A stretch of DNA of 64,000 bases from JAJPKK01 sp963747835 (GCA_963747835.1 CAVVGO010000005.1:620001-684000); one strand, 5' to 3'. Positions 25,314 through 34,405 are shown, counted from the stretch's first letter. Notes: generated by a model from the letters alone, not told the origin. Translations and numbers: made by a program.

Positions 25314-27587
25314 GTGAATTTGATGCTGAACCCTGTGAGCTTGGTCGACGCATCCGCAAGGCTCTTTGCAAAGGTCATTGCGAGTCACATTGTAAGTCAC
25401 ATCGCAAGTCACATTGTAAGTCTCACCGAATACGTGCTCGGCGTCGCCCTGATGGCGTTCGTCATCGCCTCGCCTGCCATTGCGGAAAAGGGCAAGCTGC
25501 TCGAACGGCTCACGCCCGAGGTCATGGCGGTGGTCTATCCCGGCGGCGCCGAACGGCTCGGGCCCGAGGAAGGCGCGCCGCCCGCGATCCCGGTTTATCA
25601 GGGCGGCAAGATCGCGGCCTATGTGTTTTCGACCCTCGATATCATTGCGGCGCCCGGTTATTCGACGACGCCGTTCGACGTGATCGCCGGTGTCGACCTC
25701 GACGGCCGGATCACCGGGGCCAAAGTGGTGTTCCATCACGAGCCCTATATCCTTCACGACGCTGCGCGCCAGCGCCTGCTCGATACCTTTCTTGCCCGCG
25801 AAGCCGGTCGGCCGCTGCGCGGCGGCACCAACGCGCTGCCGCCGGACTTCGTCGCCGGGGCGACAGTCAGCGCGCGCGCCATGCGCGCCGCCGTCCTCGC
25901 GACCGCAAGGCTGGTGCAACGCGGCCGCGTCGCGCGGACCGCTGTGACGGTTCCGACGCTTGATGTCGAGAGCTTCAGTCGCATTTCCTGGGACGGGCTC
26001 CTCGCCGCAGGCGCCGTGCTGCGCCGGCGGGTGACTTCGGGCGAGGTTGCGGCAGCGCTTGCCGAGGCCGGCGCGTCCGGCGCCAAGCTCGACGTGCCGC
26101 TCGGCAAGCCCGACGATGTCTACATCGAATTCGCGACGGCGCTGTTCACGCCGGCCGCCATCGGGGGCAATCTGGTCGGCCTGCTGCATTTCGAGGATTA
26201 CAAGCGCGATTTGCCGAGCGGCGCCCAGGCGGTCTTCGTCGCCTCCAACGGTCCCTACGATTTTCTCGGCACAAAACATTTTCGGGAGGCCGAGGGCCGG
26301 CGCTTCGATCGCTTGCGCGTCGTTCAGGACGGGCAGGCTTTTAGCTTTGTGGAAGACAACTATAAATGGATCAGCCCTTACACCGAGGGCATAAAGGGCC
26401 AGCAGAACGCCGGGCTGTTCGCGCTGCCCGCCGATGCGGGCTTCGACCCCTTGAAGCCATGGCGGCTCGAACTGTTGGTCCATGGCGCGGGCGCCGCGCC
26501 GGTGACGGTCGCGTTCGGGCTCGACTACAAGGTCCCGGACCCGCAGGTCCTCGCGAGCCTAGGTGATGCGCTCGAACGTCGCGCGCAACCTGTCGTGGTC
26601 GAGCAAACCGATGTCGGAAACAGTAAGGACAGCGATCTTCAGATTTCTTCGGAGGCCGACCCGCCGCCGGTTCCGGCCTGGGTCGAGGCCTGGAACGACA
26701 GCCGGACCAACGTCGGCATTCTTGCAATCCTTCTCTCCGTCCTCACGCTGATCTTCGTATTCCAGGCAAGATTGGCGCGCTTTCGGCGCGCCCACCGGCT
26801 GGTGCGCAACGGATTTCTGCTCGTCGTCCTGGTCTGGCTCGGCTGGACCGCCGGCGTGCAGCTGTCGATCGTCAATGTCATGAACTATGCGATGGCGCCG
26901 TTCAATCACTTCGACATCGGTTTCTACCTTGCCGAGCCGCTGATGGTCATCGTCGCGAGCTACACCCTGGTCTCGGTGCTGTTGATTGGGCGCGGCGTGT
27001 TCTGCGGCTGGCTGTGCCCGTTCGGGGCGCTTCAGGAACTGCTCGGCCAGCTTTCCCGCGCGCTCGGCGTGCCACAATGGAACCCGCCGGCTGCGCTTGA
27101 GAAGCGCTTGTGGTTGGGCAAGTACATCGCGGCCGCGGTCGTGCTGACGCTGGTGATGACCGAGCTCGACCCGTCGGGCGCCACCACCGAGATCGAGCCG
27201 TTCAAGACCGCGATCACCTCGAAATTCACCCGCGCGTGGCCCTATGTGCTTTACGCCGGTGCTCTGCTGGCAATCGGGCTGTTCTCCGAGCGCGCCTATT
27301 GCCGCTTTCTGTGCCCGCTGGGCGGCGTGCTTGCTTTCCTTGATCGGCTGCACCTTCTCGATCTGCTCAAGCGTCGTCCCGAATGCGGCAGTCCCTGCCA
27401 TTTGTGCGAACGCTCATGTCCCGTCCGGGCGATCGAGCCGACCGGCAAAATCGTGACTGCCGAGTGCTTCCAGTGCCTCGATTGCCAAGTCGAATATTAC
27501 GACGACAAGCGGTGCCCGCCGCTGGCGCAAGCTGCCAAGCTGCGCGGCGATAAAAAGCCGGTCGCCGTCATGGTGGAGAATGTCTGA
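25314..27587 (+). CDS. NosR-like membrane flavo-iron-sulfur protein, no nosZ nearby
   Basis: A 757-residue protein with the NosR layout. A signal-like N-terminal helix is followed by a periplasmic FMN-binding domain (residues roughly 90-200) with an AGATVSARAM attachment-type Ser/Thr motif. About six membrane spans begin near residue 465, with CGWLCPFGALQE and CRFLCPLGG loops. Two C-terminal 4Fe-4S clusters lie in CGSPCHLCERSC (691-702) and CFQCLDC (718-724). NosR supports nitrous-oxide reductase, but relatives serve other periplasmic oxidoreductases, and no nosZDFYL is present here. The start is GTG 25314 or ATG 25323. A 12-bp tandem repeat expands the N-terminal segment. Confidence 0.88.
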   Translation: MNLMLNPVSLVDASARLFAKVIASHIVSHIASHIVSLTEYVLGVALMAFVIASPAIAEKGKLLERLTPEVMAVVYPGGAERLGPEEGAPPAIPVYQGGKIAAYVFSTLDIIAAPGYSTTPFDVIAGVDLDGRITGAKVVFHHEPYILHDAARQRLLDTFLAREAGRPLRGGTNALPPDFVAGATVSARAMRAAVLATARLVQRGRVARTAVTVPTLDVESFSRISWDGLLAAGAVLRRRVTSGEVAAALAEAGASGAKLDVPLGKPDDVYIEFATALFTPAAIGGNLVGLLHFEDYKRDLPSGAQAVFVASNGPYDFLGTKHFREAEGRRFDRLRVVQDGQAFSFVEDNYKWISPYTEGIKGQQNAGLFALPADAGFDPLKPWRLELLVHGAGAAPVTVAFGLDYKVPDPQVLASLGDALERRAQPVVVEQTDVGNSKDSDLQISSEADPPPVPAWVEAWNDSRTNVGILAILLSVLTLIFVFQARLARFRRAHRLVRNGFLLVVLVWLGWTAGVQLSIVNVMNYAMAPFNHFDIGFYLAEPLMVIVASYTLVSVLLIGRGVFCGWLCPFGALQELLGQLSRALGVPQWNPPAALEKRLWLGKYIAAAVVLTLVMTELDPSGATTEIEPFKTAITSKFTRAWPYVLYAGALLAIGLFSERAYCRFLCPLGGVLAFLDRLHLLDLLKRRPECGSPCHLCERSCPVRAIEPTGKIVTAECFQCLDCQVEYYDDKRCPPLAQAAKLRGDKKPVAVMVENV
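25382..25429. repeat. Four tandem 12-bp repeats inside the NosR-like N-terminus
   Basis: The unit is AAGTCACATYGY, four times in a row, the last degenerate. It encodes SHIVSHIASHIV just before the hydrophobic signal segment, keeping frame because the unit is a multiple of three. Confidence 0.9.
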
Positions 27588-27755
27588 ACCGAAACGCGCA
27601 TCCCACGAAAGGCTGTGAGCCGCCCCTGCGCGGGGATTATGGTAACGTTCTATCTGCGGCGCAAATAGTGTATAGGGTGTAGTATTGCGCGCATTTCGCC
27701 TACACTGGGATTAAACCAGCTCTGTGATCCAAGAACCTGACGCGGGAGGACCATC

Positions 27756-28667
27756 ATGCTGCTGCGAAGCTCAATTTGCGCTGTTGCCGTTGCACTTGCC
27801 GCCACGTTGACGACAGCCGGCGCCGGCCAGGCGACCGACGCCGCGAAGTATCCGAATTGGAAGGGTGCGTGGGCGCGGTGGGTCCCGCCGAATTCCGCGC
27901 GCGACCCCGGCAATGGTGGGACGGGTTTCACGGCCGGCGGCCAGCCTTCGTTCGATCAGAGCAAGCCCTGGGGACCCGGACAGCAAGCCCCGCTCACTGC
28001 GGAGTATCAAAAGGTCCTGGAGGCCAGCATGGCGGATCAGGCGACGGGCGGAGAGGGCAATTTCTTTGACCACGCCGTCCGCTGCATGCCCGGAGGCATG
28101 CCGCTCATGACCATCGCGTTCACGCCTCTGGAATTCGTCGTGACGCCGGACGCCACCTATGTGTTAATCGGCGGTGCCGAGCATTTCCGTCGAATCTTCA
28201 CCGACGGGCGCGAGTGGCCCAAGGAGCTCGAGCCAACCTATGCGGGCTACTCGATCGGCCACTGGACCGATGAGGATGGCGACGGCGTCTATGACGTACT
28301 CAATGTCGAAACACGCGGACCCTTCAAAGGCCCCCGCGCCTATGACGCGACCGGCCTGCCGCTCCATTTCGACAATCAATCCGTCTTCATCGAGCGTATC
28401 CACCGCGACAAGGCCGATCCGAAGATCCTTCACGACGAAATCACCGTGATCGACCATGCGTTGACGCGGCCCTGGACCGTGGACAAGAAATATGTGCTCG
28501 GTCCCAATCCGCGCCCCAACTGGACCGAGGCCTATTGTACCGAGAACCCGACGATGGTCGGCATCGGTAAAGAGAGCTATTTCCTCGGCGGCGAGGGCAT
28601 ATTGATGCCGGTCCGCAGGGGCCAGGCGCCGCCGGACTTGCGCTACTTCAAGAAGTCGGAAAAATGA
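27756..28667 (+). CDS. Secreted protein of unknown family (copy 2 of 2 in the window)
   Basis: A 303-residue protein with signal peptide (AVAVALAATLTTAGAGQA) and the same block order as the protein at 15216-16085: PWGPGQQAPLTAEY, EASMADQATGG, the acidic DEDGDGVYD loop, LPLHFDNQSVFIER, HDEITVIDHALTRPWTVDK, and a C-terminal PPDLRYF. Relative to copy 1 it has an insert of about 15 residues after WARWVPP. GGGAGG precedes ATG 27756. It stands alone between the NosR-like gene and a group II intron. Family not recognised. Confidence 0.8.
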   Translation: MLLRSSICAVAVALAATLTTAGAGQATDAAKYPNWKGAWARWVPPNSARDPGNGGTGFTAGGQPSFDQSKPWGPGQQAPLTAEYQKVLEASMADQATGGEGNFFDHAVRCMPGGMPLMTIAFTPLEFVVTPDATYVLIGGAEHFRRIFTDGREWPKELEPTYAGYSIGHWTDEDGDGVYDVLNVETRGPFKGPRAYDATGLPLHFDNQSVFIERIHRDKADPKILHDEITVIDHALTRPWTVDKKYVLGPNPRPNWTEAYCTENPTMVGIGKESYFLGGEGILMPVRRGQAPPDLRYFKKSEK

Positions 28668-28743
28668 CGATCGCCTCGGCGGAACGCGAACCGAGATAAT
28701 CGACGTCGCGCTTCGCTTGCGATGGTCCAACACCAATCGCCCA

Positions 28744-30796
28744 GTGTGGTCGTGTACGGCGCATAAGCGCGGCGCATTGCGCTAGCGTCAGGAGAGCAGG
28801 AGAGGGGGATGATCGTCGATACAAGCTGAAACCTCTCGTCGCGGTCCAGAGGGTTCGACTCCCTCGCGGCAAAGGCCGAGCCGGCCAGCCGGAAGCGAGC
28901 CTTGCGTGTGAGCGGCAACGCGAAGCATGAAGCGTAGGACAGCAGGTGCCGAAGCTGCGCCAGTGAGCCCCGAAATCAGCCATCGTCCGAAGCCTTCGCT
29001 GTGCGCAAAGCGGGGGCAGCATCGGCGTGACCGTCACGGCAAGGGCACGCCGGTTCGACCGGGGTCGAGGAACGCAGCAGAGGCACGGGATGGATCGCCT
29101 GAAGACCTGAGAGATCCCATTCGCGTCCACGGACGACAGCCGGGAATGTGGGCAACCGGCACAGCAAGGCCCTGGCCTGGAAGGCACCTCCAGCCTATCG
29201 GGAGCGCTGCGGCGGACACGAAAACAGGAGGAAGCCGCGGACTGCGGCGGCGAACCAATAAGCGGTCGCAGACGCGCGGATGGGAAGTCGTAGCGCCCTC
29301 ATAGTACCGAGGAGAGCGGGGAACCGGGCTCACCGGGACCCGAAGGAGGGAAGGGGGGCGTCGCGTGGAGAGAACCAGTGACGGGACACACGGGAAGGGA
29401 CGATGGACCCTGCCAACCTGTTAACGAAACGGCACTGGATAGCCGAACTGGCGAGGAGAAAGCCGGGAGGGGTGCTGTACTCGCTCAACCACGTTATCGA
29501 CTTCGAATGGATGCGGGAGGCCTATCTGCAGACCCGCAAGGATGGCGCGACGGGCATCGACGGAGTGACCGCGGCGGACTATGAAGCGAACCTCGAGGCC
29601 AATCTTAGGGACCTTCGGGAGCGCATCAAGTCAGGCCGCTATCACGCGCCGCCGGTGCGCCGCACCTACATCCCCAAGGCGGACGGTTCGCAGCGGCCGC
29701 TCGGCATTCCGACCTTCGAAGACAAGATAGCGCAGCGTGCGATCGCCATGGTGCTGGAGGCCATCTACGAGCAGGACTTTCTGCCCTGCTCGTACGGCTT
29801 TCGGCCGGGGCGCTCGGCGCATCAGGCGCTGCGTGAACTGTTTGGTGTCATCACGCGGCAAGGGCAGTACTGGGTGATCGAAGTTGACGTACGCAAGTAC
29901 TTCGATTCGATTCCGCACTCTGAACTACGTGCCATCCTCGACCAGCGCGTGACCGACGGCGTGATCCGACGGATGATCGACAAGTGGCTCAACGCAGGGG
30001 TCTTGGAGGATGGCTCCCTGCGGCTGGCGACCCAAGGCACCCCGCAAGGCGGCGTGATCTCACCGATGCTCGCGAACATTGTCCTGCACCATGTGCTGGA
30101 TACCTGGTTCGAGACCGAGGTGAGACCGCGCCTGGCGGGTTGTTGTACGCTGGTTCGATTTGCTGATGACTTCGTGATGACGTTCAAGAACCACCACGAC
30201 GCCAAACGGGTCATGGAAGTGCTGACGAAGCGCCTTGCTCGGTTCGGGCTCACGCTCCATCCCGACAAGACGCGCTTCGTCGACTTCCGTCCCGAGCGCC
30301 AAGATGGCACGCATCCGGACTGCAAAGACGGGCCGTTCGACTTTCTCGGCTTCACCCACGCCTGGGCGAAGTCGCAGAAGGGCAAGAACGTGGTGCGGCA
30401 GCGGACGGCGAAAAGCCGCCTCGCCCGCGCCCTGGTCGCGGTCAACGACTGGTGCCGGAAGAACCGCCACCAGCCGGTCCGCGATCAGCACGTAAAGCTG
30501 TCCGCGAAGCTCGTAGGCCATTACGCCTACTACGGCATCACCGGGAACATCGCGCAACTCAGCCGCTATGCGCGCCAGCTCGCCCGGCTATGGCGCAAGT
30601 GGCTGGCCCGCAGAACGCGCCCGCATGTCCTCACCTGGGACAGCTTCAACGCGCTCCTCGAACGCCACCCGCTGCCCCAGCCTCGGATTGTCCATCACTA
30701 CGCCAAGCGCGGCGAAGCTCTCCCGTGAAGAACCGGATGCGGGAAATCTGCACGTCCGGGTCTGTGGGGGGCGAGGGTGGAAACATCCTCGCCTAC
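28744..30796 (+). mobile_element. Group II intron with maturase (boundaries approximate)
   Basis: A retroelement of about 2.05 kb. The 3' end is recognisable: a domain V-like 34-base hairpin at 30730-30763 with a GAAA tetraloop, then a domain VI-like hairpin (gcgagg...cctcgc, 30771-30792), with the intron probably ending at CTAC 30796. The 5' end must be a GUGYG. GTGTG at 28744 gives a normal 5' arm of about 660 bases; GTGTG at 28906 is an alternative. The maturase lies in domain IV as expected. It is inserted in intergenic DNA after a secreted-protein gene. Confidence 0.8.
29403..30728 (+). CDS. ltrA: Group II intron reverse transcriptase/maturase
   Basis: A 441-residue LtrA-type protein. 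RT motifs appear in order: YIPKADGSQRPLGIPTFEDK (RT1-2), FLPCSYGFRPGRSAHQAL, VIEVDVRKYFDSI, TPQGGVISPMLANIVL, the catalytic core RFADDFVM (FADD instead of the commoner YADD), and FDFLGFTH. The thumb/maturase X domain follows. There is no C-terminal HNH endonuclease, so mobility would rely on nicked or replicating DNA. ATG 29403 follows GGGAAGGGACG. The protein appears intact, but the adjoining ribozyme domain V differs at its catalytic triad. Confidence 0.93.
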   Translation: MDPANLLTKRHWIAELARRKPGGVLYSLNHVIDFEWMREAYLQTRKDGATGIDGVTAADYEANLEANLRDLRERIKSGRYHAPPVRRTYIPKADGSQRPLGIPTFEDKIAQRAIAMVLEAIYEQDFLPCSYGFRPGRSAHQALRELFGVITRQGQYWVIEVDVRKYFDSIPHSELRAILDQRVTDGVIRRMIDKWLNAGVLEDGSLRLATQGTPQGGVISPMLANIVLHHVLDTWFETEVRPRLAGCCTLVRFADDFVMTFKNHHDAKRVMEVLTKRLARFGLTLHPDKTRFVDFRPERQDGTHPDCKDGPFDFLGFTHAWAKSQKGKNVVRQRTAKSRLARALVAVNDWCRKNRHQPVRDQHVKLSAKLVGHYAYYGITGNIAQLSRYARQLARLWRKWLARRTRPHVLTWDSFNALLERHPLPQPRIVHHYAKRGEALP

Positions 30797-30799
30797 CCG

Positions 30800-31021
30800 G
30801 CCGCGCCAACCCTGCGCCCTGAAATCGCCCTCTGTCGAGAGGTCGCCGGCCCGGTCCTCCGGGAAGTAATTGCGCCCACACCTCGCGACGGAACGAGGAA
30901 TGCGGCCAATCGCGGACGCGGGCCGGCGCCACAAGTTTGCTACGAAGCGCGCGTGCGGCAGCTTCGTTCGGCCGGATATTCACGATCTTGACGTCTGTTG
31001 GACGTGAACGCATGCCAACCT
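30800..31021. other. Intergenic region between the intron and the FAD oxidase gene
   Basis: GC-rich sequence of about 220 bases with no convincing gene, lying at the 3' end of the minus-strand oxidase gene. No classical terminator is seen. Confidence 0.4.
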
Positions 31022-32506
31022 TCAGTCGATTCCCTGTCGCCGTGGCGGCGAGAAGACGCCGTCCGGATCGATGCGGCGCTTGACCTCCCGCAACCGGGGG
31101 AGATTGGCGCCGTAATAGGCGGTGGCCGGGTCGGCGAGGCCGGGATCCGTGAAATTCTGGTAGCTGCCTCCGTTGGACATCAAGGCGGCGCAGGCGTCAT
31201 GGAAATTCCGCTGCCAGGCGAGGTTTGCATTCAATACGGTGGGACTGTCCTTCGCGGTCCAATTCAGTTCGGTGCCGGTCAGCCATTCGGCCTCGCGATG
31301 GACATAGGCGGTGGCGGCGGCGGGGATGGCCCGGATGCGGCCGCCCATCTGGAACATCTTGAATACCGCCTCGGCGCTGGTGCCGGGCCAGGCGCGGCAG
31401 CGGCGGAACACCTCTTCAACGACCGCATCGGTCAGGGCGCCGCAAAAGCGCGAGGTCTCCTGATAGCGCGCCGGCGGCCCGTGCTCGCTCAGGAATTTCT
31501 GGGCTTGCCAGTAGGGCGTGGTCTGCATGGTCGACGCGCTCGGAGCGGAGACCGCGAAGGCGGGGCCGAGGATGGCGCGCACCTCATCCTCCGGGCCGCG
31601 CAACTGCCCCAGGAGTGTGACGGTGTTGGGCTGGTGGCTGCCCTTTCGCGTCGCCTCGACGGACAACTTCGCGCCCATCCGATCGGGGGCGCCCTCAAGG
31701 CTGCGCGCAAGTTGGAGGAAGACGCCCTCGACCTCGCGGTTCCAGGCGAGTTTGAAGCTCGTCATCGTCTCCGCCTTTACGGCGCGCAAGGTGAAGCGCA
31801 GCGCCGCGCCGAGATTGCCGCCGCCGCCTCCGCGCAGCGCCCAGAACAGGTCGGTGTTCTCGTTCTCCGAAGCGCGGACGACCTCGCCGTCGGGCAGCGC
31901 GACCTCGATCTCCTGCACGAGGTCGCAGCCCAATCCGCGATCGCGCATGGCAAAGCCGATGCCGCCGCCGAGCAGAAACGCGCTGGCTCCGACGCCCAGG
32001 CAGCGGCCGTGCGAAACAGAGAGCCCGTCCCCGCCCACTTCCGCCTTGGCGGCGGCGAGCGTCCGGTACAGGTCGCCGTTCAAGGCGCCGCCGGCAACCT
32101 CAACGACACCGCCGCCGAGATGGCGCACCCCGCGCATCCGGCCGGTATGAATGACGAGGCCGGGCACTGTGCTGCAGCCGGCGTAGCTATGGCCGCCGGA
32201 GCGCAGCACTATTGGGATGCCGCCCGAACGCGCCCAGGACATGGCGGCGACGGTTTCGGCTGCGTCGCGAGGACGGGCGACCCCGAGGGGGATGATGCCA
32301 TCGTAGCGCAGGTTCTGCGGCCGCGTGAGCGCGGCAAACCCGGGATCGCCCGGCCTCAGCACGCCGCCCCTCACCTTGGCTGTCAGGCTCTTCCATGCGG
32401 CCGCCGAAATCGCGCGTGGCTTGGCGCTGCCAAACGACGGAGCCAAAAAGGCCGCGGCGGACGCGGCTCCGGCGAGTTGCAAAAAATGTCTGCGCGGAAG
32501 ATTCAT
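31022..32506 (-). CDS. FAD-linked oxidase, berberine-bridge type, TAT-exported
   Basis: A 495-residue VAO/PCMH-family flavoprotein. The start at 32506 exposes a twin-arginine leader (LPRRHFLQLAGAASAAAFLA). The FAD domain has RSGGHSYAG with the histidine that binds FAD covalently, and GRCLGVGASAFLLGGGIGF whose Cys allows bicovalent attachment. The C-terminal BBE segment NFTDPGLADPATAYYG...RRIDPDGVFS is complete. It probably oxidises a sugar or alcohol in the periplasm, using oxygen or another acceptor. Monocistronic. An upstream in-frame extension to 32659 is Arg-rich and unlikely to be translated. Confidence 0.9.
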   Translation of the reverse strand: MNLPRRHFLQLAGAASAAAFLAPSFGSAKPRAISAAAWKSLTAKVRGGVLRPGDPGFAALTRPQNLRYDGIIPLGVARPRDAAETVAAMSWARSGGIPIVLRSGGHSYAGCSTVPGLVIHTGRMRGVRHLGGGVVEVAGGALNGDLYRTLAAAKAEVGGDGLSVSHGRCLGVGASAFLLGGGIGFAMRDRGLGCDLVQEIEVALPDGEVVRASENENTDLFWALRGGGGGNLGAALRFTLRAVKAETMTSFKLAWNREVEGVFLQLARSLEGAPDRMGAKLSVEATRKGSHQPNTVTLLGQLRGPEDEVRAILGPAFAVSAPSASTMQTTPYWQAQKFLSEHGPPARYQETSRFCGALTDAVVEEVFRRCRAWPGTSAEAVFKMFQMGGRIRAIPAAATAYVHREAEWLTGTELNWTAKDSPTVLNANLAWQRNFHDACAALMSNGGSYQNFTDPGLADPATAYYGANLPRLREVKRRIDPDGVFSPPRRQGID

Positions 32507-32762
32507 CGATTCCCCATGGCGAATCGTAACACGCGGGCCGATGCGTGGGGTGGGCGAGGGCGCTCTTCGCACCGTGCGCACGCTGCAAAGCCCCGCAGCG
32601 CGGGCACGTTCGCTTTGCCCATCATACGATATCAGCCGCGTAGCAGCACAGCGGAACACCTCCGCGACCTATGGGCAAGGCGGAAACCTATTTGCCGAAT
32701 GAACCGGCCGGGGCGCCATCGCGACCACTGTCAGGAGACGCCGAACCACGGGAGTGTTTGCA

Positions 32763-32921
32763 ATGCCGGCCGCCACCATCACGAACCTGATCCGCGAATT
32801 CGCCCTCACGGCGGCGACCGGATTGTTGCTGGCGTCGGTGGCCCTCGCGCCTTTGCCGCACTGGCTCTATCCGGTTGCCCTGGCCCTCCGGACGATCCCG
32901 GCTTTGCTGATCACCCATTGA
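32763..32921 (+). CDS. Possible 52-residue membrane peptide
   Basis: ATG 32763 opens MPAATITNLIREFALTAATG with a long hydrophobic stretch (LLLASVALAPLPHWLYPVAL). GGAG lies 12 bases upstream, a long spacing. It is plausible as a small membrane protein, but conservation cannot be judged. Confidence 0.35.
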   Translation: MPAATITNLIREFALTAATGLLLASVALAPLPHWLYPVALALRTIPALLITH

Positions 32922-32969
32922 TCGGGGCCTGCTTGCAGTCCGCCTTGTTCAGGCGCCGGCCGATGCGAT

Positions 32970-33239
32970 ATGAAGTGTCTAGAGAGGGAATTGCCGCCTG
33001 TGGCCGATGAGCCTCGCGACCTTGTGCTTGAGCATCTGGCCGCTATCCGCGCCGAGATCGTGGCTGTGCGCGAGGATGGGCGCGAGACCAAGGCCCGGCA
33101 GGCTTCGGTGGAGGACATGTTTTCCTTTCTGGTTTCGGCCATCACGCCCATGCAGCACTCGCTCGATCGCGTGGCGGATCGCGTCGAGCGGATCGAGAGC
33201 CGACTCGGACTGATCGATGAGCCCGCGCGGTCGCCTTAG
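32970..33239 (+). CDS. Small coiled-coil protein
   Basis: An 89-residue highly charged helical protein (DEPRDLVLEHLAAIRAEIVA, ETKARQASVEDMFS, LDRVADRVERIESRLGL) with heptad-like spacing. Small coiled-coil proteins opening with DEPRDLVLE are, to my recollection, common and uncharacterised in Bradyrhizobium relatives. GTG or ATG starts downstream near 33003 are alternatives. Function unknown. Confidence 0.55.
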   Translation: MKCLERELPPVADEPRDLVLEHLAAIRAEIVAVREDGRETKARQASVEDMFSFLVSAITPMQHSLDRVADRVERIESRLGLIDEPARSP

Positions 33240-33459
33240 CCCCAGTTCATCGAGGAAGCCCAGCGGCCGTTGCTGTCTCCAGTTCGACGTCTGCGAATGC
33301 CAATGTCGGCCGCGGCCCGATCATTCAGGCAGCGTTGCGTGCGACGCTCTCCGCGGCCTGGATCGCTTGTGCCGTTTTGCCCCGCTGAAGCGCCTCGCGC
33401 CCGCTCAGCCCGTCAACCATCTACCCGATCGCACACAAGCTGCGGGTGGAGACCATTAG
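33240..33459. other. Gene-free stretch at the boundary to the AT-richer cassette
   Basis: About 220 bases with no supported gene. The base composition drops from GC-rich to roughly half GC at about 33450, where the minus-strand three-gene cassette ends. Confidence 0.4.
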
Positions 33460-34398
33460 TTAGTTAGGAGGTGCGGGAATCTGCGAGGAAGATGGTGCTG
33501 AAGGTGTCGGTTGTGGCGATGGGGGCGGGACGGGTGTCCGCAACTGCGGCGTTTGCTGCTGAGGAGATGGAGTCGAGATTTGAGCTTGTGGCCTAACTGT
33601 AGGATCAATTATGTTCCAGAGGCCCGGAAACGCGAGTTTGACTATAGCTGCAAGAAACCCGATTACGACGGCGAGAATAGCGCCCTGCCAAACAATATAA
33701 AGCAGTCCGACCTTCAGGCTGAAGCCTTCAATTTTTAGGTTGAGCGAATTTTCCACGTCGCGAATTTTTTCACTCAGCTGCTGAAGCGAGAGCAACTCAC
33801 GATTTATTCCCCGGATAAGGTCTTTACTAATTTCGGTGATCGGTGGCTTGTCGAAGACATATTGCTTACCTGAGGTATGATCGACCGATGCAAACCAAAT
33901 TTTAAATAATCTTTCTCCTCCCTTAATTGGAATGGGGCTTAGGCTAGCATTATAGACGGCGAATATCAAACGACCTCTGAACCCCGGATCGACGTTAAAA
34001 CCCGATACATTTATAAGCCCCTGAAACTTAAACGGCGTCCGCATAGAGATGAACCCCATTGCAAAATGGGGGATGAAGACCTGTTCCTTGGTAATTAGAA
34101 AAGCGAACTGACCTGCCGGGATGTGGAACATGTCTCCTTCTTTAAGGGGCATGATTATGGGCGGTTCGGAATCGCCCTTATTGGAGGTGACAAAATATTG
34201 ATCCCCCATCAAGAGCGTATAGCAATTGCAATCGATCTGCGCCTCGTTGAATAGAGCAGGCTCAATTAGCGGAATTCCACTCTTCTGGATTTCAAGCAAC
34301 TTTTCGCCGCTCCAGAATCCAGAAGGGGCAATGTCGAGACGCTGAGATGGATAGTCCTGTGGCAATGGCCACGGAGAGGGTTGTGCATTTTGCGTCAT
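33460..34398 (-). CDS. Membrane-anchored dCTP-deaminase/dUTPase-like protein
   Basis: A 312-residue protein. Residues about 28-175 follow the trimeric dCTP deaminase fold: IPLIEPALFNEAQIDCNCYT, the strand IPAGQFAFLITKEQV, then INVSGFNVDPGFRGRLIF and the final IPIKGGERLFKIWF. The deaminase GRSSLAR loop is replaced by MRTPFK (119-124), and the catalytic Glu of the LEFYN-type strand by Ala147 in FAVYN, so deaminase activity is doubtful. A coiled coil (185-215), one membrane span (about 221-246) and a Pro-rich tail follow. It begins 7 bases after the next gene upstream. It may sense or bind nucleotides at the membrane; this is inference. Confidence 0.7.
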   Translation of the reverse strand: MTQNAQPSPWPLPQDYPSQRLDIAPSGFWSGEKLLEIQKSGIPLIEPALFNEAQIDCNCYTLLMGDQYFVTSNKGDSEPPIIMPLKEGDMFHIPAGQFAFLITKEQVFIPHFAMGFISMRTPFKFQGLINVSGFNVDPGFRGRLIFAVYNASLSPIPIKGGERLFKIWFASVDHTSGKQYVFDKPPITEISKDLIRGINRELLSLQQLSEKIRDVENSLNLKIEGFSLKVGLLYIVWQGAILAVVIGFLAAIVKLAFPGLWNIIDPTVRPQAQISTPSPQQQTPQLRTPVPPPSPQPTPSAPSSSQIPAPPN

Positions 34399-34405
34399 GT
34401 CGAAG

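Noticed and set aside
25382..25429. A short CRISPR-like array.
   Set aside because: The 12-bp units are directly adjacent with no spacers and lie inside a coding region; no cas genes are present.
28849..28865. GAGGG-TTCGACT-CCCTC looks like a tRNA T arm.
   Set aside because: No acceptor, D or anticodon arm can be paired around it; it lies inside the probable group II intron and is more likely part of its domain I.
29403..30728. A retron, DGR or defence-type reverse transcriptase.
   Set aside because: LtrA motifs, a maturase X domain and adjoining intron domains V and VI identify a group II intron; no template/variable repeat pair or msr/msd-like RNA is seen.
30998..33010. A 670-codon plus-strand frame across the FAD oxidase region.
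   Set aside because: It lies opposite an unmistakable TAT-exported FAD oxidase and has a Gly/Ala/Arg-rich, motif-free sequence.
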